A model generated the notes under the pieces. It was not told the DNA's origin, ran no database searches, and saw only the letters and a program-made list of their open reading frames with translations. From assembly GCA_002717725.1 (NCBI GenBank), contig PBBT01000017.1, forward strand, positions 1 to 14,450: a stretch of DNA of 14,450 bases. The letters run 5' to 3'. Source of the stretch: Chloroflexota bacterium. Lineage in GTDB: Bacteria; Chloroflexota; Dehalococcoidia; SAR202; UBA6927. Below, one piece after another: positions 1 to 8,900 of the stretch (within the stretch, counting starts at the first letter, position 1; every line of letters starts with the position of its first letter). Position numbers and translations under genes: made by a program.

Positions 1-765
1 GAAGAACTCATACCATCGCTTATCACGAATAGTGATGACATCATATTTCTTCATTAGTGATAACATGATTTGGTTGATCTTTTGCTCTTCTGAATTCGGA
101 TCTACATCAGGTTTACCCGGATAAGGATTATCAAAATTCATTCTCTGAATCAGTCTTTCATCCGCTCCCGAGGAACTCTTCAAATAGGCTTCTTTATCAT
201 GCAACATATTCGCTAATAAGAATACAGCCGTCCTCTCTAAAGAGCGCATCAACCCAGATTGCCAATCAGTGACCTTCTTACTATTAAATAGATACTCTGG
301 TTTTTCAAATCCTTCTGGGGTCACTAACCAATTTCTAGCAAGTGTTTCTACTATAGAAAGGATGAATGCACAAGCCAAACTATCTGAGTTTTTGCCTAGA
401 GTGAGATGTAATTGAATACCATATTCCCTCAATCTCTCATACAATGGGCGAAATTGCGATGGTGGCAATATGGAGTTTCCTACCCTAAAAAACATAGCAA
501 CATTTAGCCTTTCTTGTTTACGGGCTATCTCCGACTCGATGAATTTATAAGCCTCTTCGGGGGTACATGTTCTCGAACGATTAATATTGAAGGAAACATC
601 CTTACCCATTGATTCAAAAAATTGATTCCGTTTATCAGTTGAAGACGTTTCCCCTGCAAAACTCCTTAAGGTAGATAACGAATCTTGTTTTGTTATAGAA
701 GCACCGCAACCACTACAAAACTTAAAATTTTCAGGATTCTGCTTATTACAACTAGGACACTTCAT
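1..765 (-). CDS. Zinc-ribbon protein, C-terminus beyond the window
   Basis: The frame is open from an ATG at 763-765 to the left edge (255 codons, no stop), so the 3' end is missing. Residues 1-21 form a treble-clef/zinc-ribbon motif, C3-x2-C6-x3-N10-x6-C17-x2-C20-G, which presumably binds one zinc ion. The rest (about 25-255) is soluble-looking, mixed alpha/beta and rich in charged residues, with no membrane segment. I do not recognise a family. The start is supported by GAGG about 8 bases upstream and by cassette promoter R1 further upstream. The zinc-ribbon spacing is identical to that of the proteins at 2074-2700 and 11140-11349, which points to a shared module. The function is unknown; protein or nucleic-acid binding through the ribbon is only a guess. 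Confidence 0.75.
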   Translation of the reverse strand, partial: MKCPSCNKQNPENFKFCSGCGASITKQDSLSTLRSFAGETSSTDKRNQFFESMGKDVSFNINRSRTCTPEEAYKFIESEIARKQERLNVAMFFRVGNSILPPSQFRPLYERLREYGIQLHLTLGKNSDSLACAFILSIVETLARNWLVTPEGFEKPEYLFNSKKVTDWQSGLMRSLERTAVFLLANMLHDKEAYLKSSSGADERLIQRMNFDNPYPGKPDVDPNSEEQKINQIMLSLMKKYDVITIRDKRWYEFF

Positions 766-774
766 GATTGATCC

Positions 775-891
775 TCAATCAAATAACTCATGCTTTATTG
801 GCTCAACTAGTTCTTCGTAAACTTCATCACTGAGATCATCAATACATGAAACCAGTATGCATATGGTAATAGTTACAGAAACTTTGTCAAA
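775..891 (-). other. Start-less open frame through promoter R1
   Basis: On the minus strand a frame runs 38 codons from TTT at the -35 element to TGA at 775-777. It begins FDKVSVTITI and ends in an acidic, protein-like stretch (DDLSDEVYEE, then LVEPIKHELFD). It has no ATG, GTG or TTG and a TAA lies a few codons upstream, so it is not a normal gene. It could be the broken 3' end of an ancestral gene in whose tail the promoter arose, or chance. Copy R7 shows a comparable frame. Reported as an observation, not as an expressed protein. Confidence 0.25.
839..891 (-). promoter_or_regulatory. Cassette promoter R1 (for the gene at 765)
   Basis: On the minus strand, TTGACA (890-885) is followed by 16 bases and TACCAT (868-863), then the shared leader block containing AUG-UAU-UGA. 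It is copy 1 of eight. Unlike copies R2, R5 and R8, about 65 extra bases separate the leader block from the Shine-Dalgarno of the downstream gene. The promoter starts only about 12 bases after the stop of the OB-fold gene. Confidence 0.7.
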
Positions 892-902
892 AGACTGTGA
901 TG

Positions 903-1361
903 CTAGTTAGATATTTTAAGTTGGTTTTTATTATCAGCAACAATTTGTGGTTTATTCTTGTAAGACTCAATTAGCCCAGTTGCACACAAAGATTTATTTA
1001 AGTAGTAGGTTTCAGGACTTGAAGAGAAATTCGACCTATGGTTTCCCCAGATTACAACTGTAAAAGGATGTGTAGGATACGGGCGGTCAAAGTTTAGAAA
1101 TGTAGGGCTTCTATTACTGCTTCGTGCGTAATTCGAATCTACCACTTTCCCACAAACAGTTGCCCGCTGCCCAATGTAATTTGCAGCACGGACAGCTGAG
1201 ATTGATGATTCGGTATGACTTGGAGCCACCTTAGGTAATAAAGGTACTGTTTGTACTGAATTATAGGTGCTGGGAGGCTCTTTTGAGCTAGCATCTCTAG
1301 CTACTAATTTAAGTCCTGCAAGAATTATTATTACTAATATTGCAATTGTTATTCTATTCAT
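903..1361 (-). CDS. Membrane-anchored OB-fold nucleic-acid-binding-like protein
   Basis: I place the start at ATG 1359-1361 (152 residues). It overlaps the end of the nuclease gene by 8 bases (ATGAATAG), typical of translational coupling. A longer frame to 1454 would overlap the nuclease by about 100 bases and is unlikely. Residues 4-20 are one hydrophobic span, so the protein is anchored or exported. Residues 58-148 match the OB-fold domain often found in bacterial exported DNA-binding or nuclease-associated proteins: IGQRATVCGKVV, then PTFLNFDRPYP, FTVVIWG and CATGLIESYKNKPQI, the usual order of strands. Being last in an operon with an SNase-type lipoprotein, it probably assists binding or turnover of extracellular nucleic acid. 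The pair C70/C126 could form a disulfide. The family assignment is good; the precise role is inferred. Confidence 0.78.
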   Translation of the reverse strand: MNRITIAILVIIILAGLKLVARDASSKEPPSTYNSVQTVPLLPKVAPSHTESSISAVRAANYIGQRATVCGKVVDSNYARSSNRSPTFLNFDRPYPTHPFTVVIWGNHRSNFSSSPETYYLNKSLCATGLIESYKNKPQIVADNKNQLKISN

Positions 1362-2064
1362 GACTACCATTGAACCTTTCATGCCGAGAAGTTCGCTCAG
1401 CGCAACTCCAAAGCCCAGTATTATTAGCAATTGCAGCTTCTTGATAAGAAACATAACTCAAGACTCTTGAGCTTGACCATTCTATTGCTGCTCGAGCTAA
1501 CCCATATTCGACCAAAAGCTTACTAAAATCATATCCATCTACTTCTACATAGGCCAATAACCTACCATAGGTTCCACGATCTCCGGCTATAGGATCTAAT
1601 ACCAAGGTTACTGATTTACCTGCTAATAAATCATTGGCATAATCTTTTCCAGTAAAACCCCACTGACGTAAACATTGCTCATTTGTTATTCCGCCATATT
1701 CTCCAGGCTTATTGGCACTTTGAATTTCAGGAGTATCAACCCCAAGCAATCTCACTCTATCTGTAGATCCGTCAGAAAGTGTAACGTCTACTGTATCTCC
1801 ATCAATTACCCTAGTTACTGTAGCGGAAACTCCCAAATGAGATGACACTTCCTCTCGCTCAAGTCGTTTGGTTGTTTCAGGAACGGGTGATTGATAGCTA
1901 GGCTTTGCCAACTCTTTTAGTTTTTCTTCAATCTTTGAAGTCTGGGGAGGGTTTTCGAAAGGAGAAGGCTCAAATTCATGAGGCGCAGTAGGCGACTTCT
2001 CAGTTGAGCATGCTGCAATAAATACCAGTACTACTATCGCAATTATTATCGTGTATCTATTCAT
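1354..2064 (-). CDS. Thermonuclease-family (SNase-like) lipoprotein
   Basis: This is a 236-residue protein with a lipoprotein signal (hydrophobic 4-18, lipobox FIAAC with Cys19), a linker at 20-75 and an SNase domain at about 79-222. The Staphylococcus nuclease active site is intact: calcium-site Asp in VIDGDTVDV (88-90), then RLLGVDTPE with R105, D110, T111 and E113 (equivalent to R35, D40, T41 and E43), and R168 in YGRLL (equivalent to R87). It should be a calcium-dependent phosphodiesterase cleaving DNA or RNA outside the cytoplasmic membrane. The ATG start follows TTGAGG, with 9 bases between it and the stop of the upstream membrane gene. The downstream OB-fold gene overlaps it by 8 bases, so three genes form one transcription unit, probably driven by cassette promoter R2. 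Confidence 0.92.
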   Translation of the reverse strand: MNRYTIIIAIVVLVFIAACSTEKSPTAPHEFEPSPFENPPQTSKIEEKLKELAKPSYQSPVPETTKRLEREEVSSHLGVSATVTRVIDGDTVDVTLSDGSTDRVRLLGVDTPEIQSANKPGEYGGITNEQCLRQWGFTGKDYANDLLAGKSVTLVLDPIAGDRGTYGRLLAYVEVDGYDFSKLLVEYGLARAAIEWSSSRVLSYVSYQEAAIANNTGLWSCAERTSRHERFNGSHE

Positions 2065-2073
2065 GGCTTATCC

Positions 2074-2700
2074 TCAAAAATCAGCCCACCTCCAAATAGC
2101 TCCGAAGTTTACTAACCACACAACTCCTACAAAAATTAATACTATGACCAATAATATACGTTTAGTGTCATCCAGATTTTTAGCCCAGTTACTAAGAGCT
2201 ATAGCTACTAATATCAATGGGAAATATACTGCGATAAATTTTAGGCCTATCCAGAGATAGGCGATGATCAGACCTATTGCGCAAACGCCCATCCAAATCA
2301 TGATTAGCTTATCCGCAACAATGGAGCCAATGCTATTCTTAGTTTCAACAGGTTTAGGAGGTGAAATGGCATGAGGTTTAATCGATGCTGCTTTCTTAGC
2401 AGACTCAACTCCACAACTACTACAAGCCTTACGATTGCCGTGATTCTCAGTATTACAATTAGGACATTCCTCGTTTGGAGACCAAAGGTTCTCGATTCGT
2501 AAATTTTGCCCCCTCAATAAATTCGGTTTAGGAATATTTCTATATTTCTGCGAATCTCTACCATCACTATCCCCGAAGATGGATTGCCGCATCCGTTTTT
2601 CCTGCCATTCGCGTAATTTCACACCTAATACGCGATAAATCATAGGACTCACTACTATAATCACACCGAAAGCGATCACATACAGGACGGATAAATCCAT
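2074..2700 (-). CDS. Zinc-ribbon membrane protein
   Basis: A 208-residue protein with an N-terminal membrane segment (about 3-22), a basic cytosolic-type linker, a zinc ribbon C79-x2-C82-x3-N86-x6-C93-x2-C96-G, a Pro/Lys-rich spacer and three C-terminal membrane segments (about 131-151, 153-171, 181-200). The start ATG at 2698-2700 lies 5 bases after GAGGAG in the shared leader of cassette promoter R2. It is the first gene of an operon with a nuclease lipoprotein and an OB-fold protein. The ribbon has the same spacing as those of the genes at 765 and 11140. I do not recognise a named family. It may be a membrane scaffold or a sensor-like protein, but nothing in the sequence settles this. Confidence 0.8.
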   Translation of the reverse strand: MDLSVLYVIAFGVIIVVSPMIYRVLGVKLREWQEKRMRQSIFGDSDGRDSQKYRNIPKPNLLRGQNLRIENLWSPNEECPNCNTENHGNRKACSSCGVESAKKAASIKPHAISPPKPVETKNSIGSIVADKLIMIWMGVCAIGLIIAYLWIGLKFIAVYFPLILVAIALSNWAKNLDDTKRILLVIVLIFVGVVWLVNFGAIWRWADF

Positions 2701-2767
2701 GATTGCTCCTCAATCAATACATGAAACCGATACGCATATGGTAATAGTTACTAATGTTTTGTCAAAA
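2701..2767 (-). promoter_or_regulatory. Cassette promoter R2 with leader and RBS
   Basis: This is the most complete copy of the cassette. TTGACA (2765-2760), 16 bases, TACCAT (2743-2738), then a leader containing AUG-UAU-UGA, then GAGGAG five bases before the ATG at 2700. Its upstream flank (box B, to about 2794) closely resembles that of copy R8. Confidence 0.75.
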
Positions 2768-2997
2768 GGATCGCACAAGAACAAGTCCTGACAGAAATGT
2801 ACGCCCTCTGGTACGCCCTCTGAGAATCTGATTCGTCTAGTTTCATATACTTCCGTTTAGTTTCGGAAAACATTAGTAGATCGTGTACTTTCAATTGCTT
2901 ACGATACTCAGCGAAACTGCCCGAAACCACCGCCTACATGTGGATAATAGTTAACGATATCGAATAACTTTGTGGTATTACAGCGGCTAAATGCCTA
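2768..2997. other. Non-coding gap with fragments of unknown origin
   Basis: No gene with normal initiation is seen here. On the minus strand a start-less frame of about 50 codons runs through the tandem 12-mer and into cassette R2, ending in a stop within the leader. A small hairpin (TTCCG / CGGAA, 8-base loop) lies near 2860 but has no adequate T-run for a convincing terminator. The stretch could hold the decayed end of a lost gene. Confidence 0.4.
2799..2822. repeat. Perfect tandem 12-mer, two copies
   Basis: GTACGCCCTCTG occurs twice head to tail with no spacer. The region is non-coding. The unit is a multiple of three and keeps the start-less minus-strand frame open. Confidence 0.85.
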
Positions 2998-3768
2998 TCA
3001 ATTTATACAGGTTGGAGTGTCTGGATGGGGTTCGGTAAGCAAGGGACTTGTGATGAATTTAGCACTTATATCCATCCTTGTGCTGCCGTCCCAGAGAAAA
3101 TCGCTTATCTGAGTGTCCCCTAAACCGTGCCAGTAGTTATCAGTTATTGATGGGTTATACGTTGAAGTGTAGTCCCATATCATAAACCATACGGGGTATT
3201 GCAATTTTTGGGGTGGGTTAGATGCGTTAAATGTATTGTGTTTGATTATGTGTTTGATTATGCGATCTTCAAAGGGTGAGTCAATTCTAGGGCCACCAAC
3301 AGAGAAACAATTGTTTACAAGTTCTATATTGTTGCCTTCGATCTCAGTATCACCATTTTGATAAGTATCATATCCCTTAATGATCGATCTTCTAATAATC
3401 ACCTGCCCACCCATAATAAGACCTGTTTCCAAAAAGGAGTCGGCAATCTCCAGCTTAGAGTTTTCAAATTTGTTCCGGTATGGAATTATCGACCCATTTT
3501 TTATGATGGCATGGGTGATCGTAACTGTCGATTTCTCCGTTGCGACGCTTGATCCACTAATTGTAATATTCTTCAAAACCACAGGCTGCTCTTTAGTGCC
3601 TACCGCGGAGAATGATCCAGCTAGTGCAAATTTGTTCCAGTTATCGTCACCTGCATTTATAAGTTCAACACCGGGTTCCATTACAACTTTTATACCCGGA
3701 GGTATTTGTATCTCTCCTCTTAGCGAATAAGGAGATTTGTCTAGGGTAAGTGCCAGGTCAGACTCCAA
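2998..3768 (-). CDS. Beta-helix domain, probably the 3' part of a split lipoprotein gene
   Basis: The frame gives 256 residues if started at TTG 3766-3768, but no good ribosome site precedes it. The sequence shows the short repeating strands of a right-handed parallel beta-helix (pectate-lyase-like fold): IPPGIKVVMEPGVELI at about 22-37, then runs such as GTKEQPVVLKNITISG and TVTITHAIIKNGS, and a C-terminal WDYTSTYNP...NYWHG segment. The PPG..V..EPGVEL opening usually marks the first coil of surface beta-helix proteins of the NosD/PbH1 type. It overlaps by 11 bases, in the +1 frame, the end of the lipoprotein frame at 3758-4237, which has signal and linker but no folded domain. The two are most likely one protein of about 410 residues broken by an extra base in the 4-base T run (minus strand) at 3767-3770. 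A carbohydrate-binding or structural role is inferred; no catalytic residues were identified. Confidence 0.65.
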   Translation of the reverse strand: MESDLALTLDKSPYSLRGEIQIPPGIKVVMEPGVELINAGDDNWNKFALAGSFSAVGTKEQPVVLKNITISGSSVATEKSTVTITHAIIKNGSIIPYRNKFENSKLEIADSFLETGLIMGGQVIIRRSIIKGYDTYQNGDTEIEGNNIELVNNCFSVGGPRIDSPFEDRIIKHIIKHNTFNASNPPQKLQYPVWFMIWDYTSTYNPSITDNYWHGLGDTQISDFLWDGSTRMDISAKFITSPLLTEPHPDTPTCIN

Positions 3769-4237
3769 AATCTGAGATTTGCCTTGCCCTGGTTGGTCCT
3801 ATATAGGTGTATTCGGGGATAGGCGTGGCTGTTGGTGTTGAAGTCGCAGGTACTACCGTTGAAGCTACCATGGTCTGGGGTACTGCTGTTGCAGCTACCA
3901 TTGACACAGATGCTGCAGCAGGAGCAGGAGGAACTGGAGTAGGTGCTGCCATTGTCACAGGTGCGACTGCTTTTGCTGTAGGTGCAGCTATTGCAGGTTT
4001 CATTACAGGTGCAGAAGTAGCAGTAACTACCACTTCTGCAATGACCTCAACCGGCTCCTCAACTTTTTTGATTAATCTAGGCTTGTCTGGAAGTGGCAAG
4101 GGTGTCGGTTTCTTAAGTTGGGCTAAACTAGTCTCAACAGTCGCATCGATATTTACATTACTAGGAACTGTCTCTGATGAACACGCAAGAATAAGAGACC
4201 CAATTGCTATCACAATAAAAAATGTTCCATAGTTCAA
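3758..4237 (-). CDS. Lipoprotein signal plus Pro/Ala/Thr linker, probable 5' part of a split gene
   Basis: 159 residues from a TTG at 4235-4237, which follows AGGGAG by 8 bases. Residues 1-19 are a lipoprotein signal ending in the lipobox LILAC (Cys19). Residues 20-70 are polar. About 71-145 is a low-complexity Ala/Pro/Thr/Val linker (PTPVPPAPAA and similar), as in cell-surface proteins where a tether holds a domain away from the membrane. The frame ends soon after the linker (TYIGPTRARQISDFGV) with no folded domain. Removing one T from the run at 3767-3770 would join ISD directly to LESDLALTLDKSP of the beta-helix frame. It is transcribed from cassette promoter R3. The high-GC linker also produces a long, meaningless frame on the plus strand. 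Confidence 0.75.
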   Translation of the reverse strand: MNYGTFFIVIAIGSLILACSSETVPSNVNIDATVETSLAQLKKPTPLPLPDKPRLIKKVEEPVEVIAEVVVTATSAPVMKPAIAAPTAKAVAPVTMAAPTPVPPAPAAASVSMVAATAVPQTMVASTVVPATSTPTATPIPEYTYIGPTRARQISDFGV

Positions 4238-4297
4238 AATACAATCTCCCTATGCGAAACCGTACGCATATGATAATAGCTACAGAAATTTTGTCAA
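4238..4297 (-). promoter_or_regulatory. Cassette promoter R3
   Basis: TTGACA (4297-4292), 16 bases, TATCAT (4275-4270), then a leader that diverges from the consensus after the first 10-15 bases (no AUG-UAU-stop) and ends in AGGGAG before the TTG start at 4237. Box A lies immediately upstream. Confidence 0.7.
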
Positions 4298-4301
4298 AAA
4301 G

Positions 4302-4351
4302 AGAAAAAGATTGAAAGCTACTTTGGCGATGACACTAGAAAATAGTTACTT
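4302..4351. repeat. Box A, copy 1 (upstream of promoter R3)
   Basis: This 50-base block is shared, without gaps, with 12329-12378, and its inner 28 bases recur at 9309-9336. It abuts the -35 region of cassette promoter R3. Its last 24 bases (4328-4351) match 11582-11605, the 3' end and stop of a plus-strand gene, with 2 mismatches. Confidence 0.7.
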
Positions 4352-4378
4352 AATCTGCATTTAATGATCTCCGGATGT

Positions 4379-5884
4379 TCACATTTGAGCCATGTACATT
4401 GGTTGAGTAATTATCCAAAGGCTGGCTATAGTATATGCGACCATCAACACAAGCATCGGAATTTGACTACGAAGAGCATAATGGCGCTTAGAGATCAAGC
4501 TAAAAGCAGTGCTATGTCCTAGAAAGACTGCAACAATATGACCTATCACTATAGAAATCACAGAAATAAGCCAGTAAGAGTTTGGACTAACAATCTGAAA
4601 ATTCAACCTGTAATTCGCAGTGCCAAATAAGTCCCATCCAAAACCGAATGGATCCGAAACGAGTGGAACAATTAGTTGTCCTTGAATGAGCAGAAAAAGC
4701 AAAAAGTGCGCAACGTGGTAGGCTAGTGCGATCGGAATTAAGGTATATACAAATGCCTTCCCAACATCCAGAACCTTCATGTCAATCCTGCTAGCTTTAC
4801 CCACTAATGCACAAACGCACAAATATAGGGCAACAAAAATCAGTACAGTTGAAACCAATCCCAATGTGCTAATCATCCATAGGTCAGGTAAATATTCCTG
4901 CATAAATCCCTTAAATTTAATCCATAGAAGCGTCGCAGCAAATCCATCAAATGTAACCGTGGCTAAAAACACTAATACAAATAACATTTGAGACACCGAT
5001 ACTGTACCAGTATTAAGTAACCCAGATGCAAAAGGTCGCAGATTAAGCATAGTTAAGCTAGAAAAATCCGATCTTGAGGAGGGCACAAATTCATCCTTAA
5101 AAGAGTAATTACTTCCGGCTCTTGCAAATGTACTACTAGATTTCGATTTAACCTCGGATGCCTCCGCCGGAGCAAATCTAGCTAGGAAACCAAACGCCAC
5201 AGAAAAAGCCTCTCCATTCCGAAGCCATATATCCTTTCCAAAGAGAATCATTCCGCCCCAAGTTATAATTGAATATACTACAATCATCTGGCTAATGCGG
5301 AACGGTATCGAAGCTCCTCCATAAACGTTTTCCACCCAGGCAAATAAACCGAATAATACCAACGCCGGCCAAACTCCAAACTTAGGAGGGTACTGGAACA
5401 TGGGATAAAAAGGTTTGCCAGAACTCATTTTCACCCACAGTTTTTCCGTCCAAACAAAAAGGATCTTCCAAGGATTGGTAAATGCCCAAATATCACCAAT
5501 GAAAGCCGATGCGTATGCGATTCCAACCCACCAAATAACCCATACAAACGTAGGTGATAGATTATGTAACGGGTTTTGGTTACCTACAAAACCAACCGAT
5601 ACGAGTAAAATAAGTAGAAAGACACTTATAAATTGGATTGGGAAAAGTAATGCTGGATCGTTGAGGAACTGCATCGTCTTCCACTTGAGTAAATTAATCC
5701 TTGGGTATCCTAAGAAAGCCTGTGGATTCCGTGCAAAGAAGGCAACCAAAATAAAGGAAACTGCAACCGCTAACCCGGCCGCGATAAGACAAAAAATCAA
5801 AGGTAAAGGTGGTGTAAAAGCTTGAACGAACACATGTCCAGGGATAGGTAAGGCTACAGTAAATCCACTTGATTCGATAGCCAT
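4379..5884 (-). CDS. Polytopic membrane protein of unknown function
   Basis: 501 residues with about ten hydrophobic segments (roughly 24-50, 79-100, 112-135, 170-188, 194-215, 294-318, 335-361, 371-402, 430-455, 468-493). A longer soluble loop lies at about 216-293. The segment FVWVIWWVGIAYASAFIGDIWAF followed by TNPWKILF resembles, from memory, the large membrane proteins labelled 'fenitrothion hydrolase' in actinobacterial genomes; I cannot verify this, and an enzymatic activity should not be assumed from that label. His residues sit in or near membrane segments (YHVAHF about 390-395, GHIVAVFLGH about 445-454) and could bind metal or heme. The ATG start follows GTGAGG by 9 bases. The gap to the upstream BNR gene is 57 bases, with a possible weak promoter (TTTACA) but no cassette, so co-transcription with that gene is possible. 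Confidence 0.78.
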   Translation of the reverse strand: MAIESSGFTVALPIPGHVFVQAFTPPLPLIFCLIAAGLAVAVSFILVAFFARNPQAFLGYPRINLLKWKTMQFLNDPALLFPIQFISVFLLILLVSVGFVGNQNPLHNLSPTFVWVIWWVGIAYASAFIGDIWAFTNPWKILFVWTEKLWVKMSSGKPFYPMFQYPPKFGVWPALVLFGLFAWVENVYGGASIPFRISQMIVVYSIITWGGMILFGKDIWLRNGEAFSVAFGFLARFAPAEASEVKSKSSSTFARAGSNYSFKDEFVPSSRSDFSSLTMLNLRPFASGLLNTGTVSVSQMLFVLVFLATVTFDGFAATLLWIKFKGFMQEYLPDLWMISTLGLVSTVLIFVALYLCVCALVGKASRIDMKVLDVGKAFVYTLIPIALAYHVAHFLLFLLIQGQLIVPLVSDPFGFGWDLFGTANYRLNFQIVSPNSYWLISVISIVIGHIVAVFLGHSTAFSLISKRHYALRSQIPMLVLMVAYTIASLWIITQPMYMAQM

Positions 5885-5941
5885 TTGATTTTACCTCACT
5901 GATTTTGTTCTGCTTATGTATTCACCGAAAATTGTAAAGGC

Positions 5942-8900
5942 TCATTGGGTTGTTGTAATAACAACTTCATCTCTTCCAGTATGGACATACTCAAAAGTGA
6001 TCCCAGAATTTGTGCTGGAACTGGAAATTTTGCTCCCATTTATATAAACATTAATACAACATACTAGGGCCTGAGCACCTCCTGAAAGTAAAGACTCGGG
6101 AACAATCACAGTTGTTTTTGAAGTAGTGCCCGGTGGGCCTGCAGCAGTAAGCTTTAACCGCTGGAGATTACTATCAAAAAACATATCATAAATGTTGGAT
6201 TGCGATACGACCTTCACAGTTGTTTCATTTACATCCCTCATAGGATCGTTTATCGAGAATTCATAGACTACATTTACTAAGGGATTTAAAACCGCTCGAT
6301 ACAAAATCCGCTCAGAACGCTTGTCTGCGTCATTTCGGTTTGTCTTAACCGCTACTACGATCACTCTACCAGTTGCATCAATCTCCAAAGTCCGATCTTG
6401 GGCAAAGGTGCCTCCGTACATAGAGTGACCTGTATTTGTACGGTCTAAGGCTAGTTGCCTTAAGAGGCTATCTTGTACTGAAAGAGTCAAAGATGAATCT
6501 CTTAACAGTGGAATTCCCAGATTTACCGAATACCAGTGCACGGCACCATCTTGAGTTCTGTAAATGTCTTCAGGGGTAATCGCATAAAGTATCAACGGAT
6601 TGAGGGGATCTATCGCCATATCGATCACAGGACCCTTTGGGATACCACCAGAAGCTTTCTTCCACGTTCTAGCCCCATTGGTAGTTTTGTAAATTCCACT
6701 CTCCGTGGCTGCGTAAAGAACCTCAGGATTAATCGGGTCCATTTGTAAATCGTTTGTGTAAGGATCGAGTCCTTCGTTCACAGCAAACCAAGATTGGGCA
6801 CCATTTATTGTTTTATAAATTCCAATAGATGTTTCAGACTCGTGGAGTGAAGTCATCACATAAGCGGTATCAGGATCTTCAGGGTGAACAACTATCGCAT
6901 TAATTGATGTCTTAGTCTCTATAGGGAATCCGTTGGACATCTCCGGAAACGTCTCTCCCCCATCAGAGGACTTAAAGATATGTGCGCCCTCTAAATTAAA
7001 AACTAGGTCCGAATAGACAGAATCATGGACAGATCCAACGTAGACAATATTTGAGTCTGAAGGCGCGACTGCCACTCCATGAATATGAAAATCATTAGCT
7101 CCCTCAAGCCGAAGACCAAGCTCCCTAGTTTTAGAACTTAATCCTTCATCTAACTTATGAGTTCTCGTGAACCAGTTAGCTCCTCCGTTTGTACTTCCCG
7201 ACAATTCCCCAGTCTTCTGCCAACCCGTGGCCCACATAACTGTGGGGAAATCGTAGGAAAATGCATAAACCATGGGATAATGGGCTGCCATAGAACCAGA
7301 AAATAACCAGCTAGCCCCACCATCTGGTGAGAAGAAATTCCCTCGACCCGACTCCCCTCCAACCCAAAGATTAAAAGGAATAAGTGGATGCGCGCCTATT
7401 TGGGCTATCTTAGCCTCAATAATACCTTTATCGGTACGAACCCAATTCTTGCCACCATCAACCGTTTTGTACATTCCCCCATGTTCAATAAGTCCTCTTC
7501 TTTGATGCTCAGGATGAATAGTATATATCTCATTCGATGTACCAACGAAAACAATATCTTCATTCAAAGGATGAATGGCTATGGGATTTACATGTTTGTC
7601 CAGCAACCCATGATTTCGTTCAGTCCAAGATTCACCTGCGTCATCACTCCTAAAAACACCATCGTGGGTCGCTACATAGGCAACATTTGGGTTACTAAGG
7701 GAGAATTGGACTCGATGTAATTTAGATGGATTCAGTCCCTCATTACTCGGTACCCAACTAGCTCCTCCGTCGGTACTTCTAAACATTCCAAACTCACTAG
7801 ACGCGGCTAACATCGTATCGGGATTACCTGGCTGCAACGACAGTCCGACGACTTTTGGAAGGATATTTTTATTGATATTTTCCGTCCGTTTCCTTGTCTC
7901 ATCAAGATAGCCAATAACATTCCCACTCCAATTTCGCCCCCCATCCTTGCTAAAGAAAAGCCCTCCATCTGCAGCAGCCCAAACGAAGTTCGAATCACCT
8001 TCCACCACAACTATTGTCTGGATAGATCCACATATATCGCAGACACCAACCCTTTTCCATGTTTTCCCTTCATCAGAACTTTTATAAACACCTGATGGGT
8101 GAGGAGGCCAAGTGCCCCCTCTACCGGTTTCGAAAACCACGTCCAGAGCAGTGGTATAGGCAATCCGGGGATCATCCTTCGAGAATGCTATTGCTGTCAA
8201 CGGTGACACTAAACCTTCACCAGGGAGTTTCCCCACGACCCTTTTCCAAGTCATTCCTCCATCCAATGTCTGGAAATTTGCCGTTTCAAGATTGGTATAT
8301 ATGACGTTGTTTGGATTAATTGGACTAATAGCTATTCCCCCGACATGACCTGCAACATGCACTAGGTCCCATGATGCTCCTCCGTCCAAACTGCGGTACA
8401 TAGACATATCATTCGAATCAACTCCCGCGTACATCACATCAGGATTTGTTAGAGAAATCTCAATCGCGACAAACTCCCCTCCTTGTAGGTCAGCAACTGG
8501 TCCCCAGTTCAGTTCCGCACATTGTCCCTGGTCAAATAATTGGCACCCTTCAACTGGTTCATGGTAACTTGGGTTCGGCAATGACACACTTAGAAGTTCC
8601 CCTTTTGTAACACCACTAGGCAAAGGAGGTGGAATAAGATTGCAACTTGGGACCGTGGGTATGCCACTATCATCTAAATCGAATCCGCTACAATTAAAGG
8701 TCCAGCCTGAGGAATCGTAGGATTGCTCTCCTTGCCCATCAATCCTCCTCCCTTCGTCATCATGAGTTCGTTTCCGATCACTAGACCCTGCGTCCCCTGA
8801 ACCGATGTTAAGCTTACAGTCTTGAATACTCGCTAACTCCTCAGCAGTTGGAGGACGTCCACGATACGCAATATCATCCGTTATTGCTTGTCCCAAAACA

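Noticed and set aside
1362..1454. Longer N-terminus for the OB-fold gene
   Set aside because: It would overlap the nuclease gene by about 100 bases. The ATG at 1361 gives a clean signal-like N-terminus and an 8-base overlap.
3807..4232. Long plus-strand frame, Ala/Gly/Val/Thr-rich
   Set aside because: It is the complement of the GC-rich Ala/Pro/Thr linker of the lipoprotein gene; no ribosome site and only low-complexity sequence.
4278..4343. Plus-strand frames ending in a stop in each box A copy (KIESYFGDD and similar)
   Set aside because: No start codon, and the same block is also open on the other strand. It may reflect an old gene tail but cannot be called a gene.
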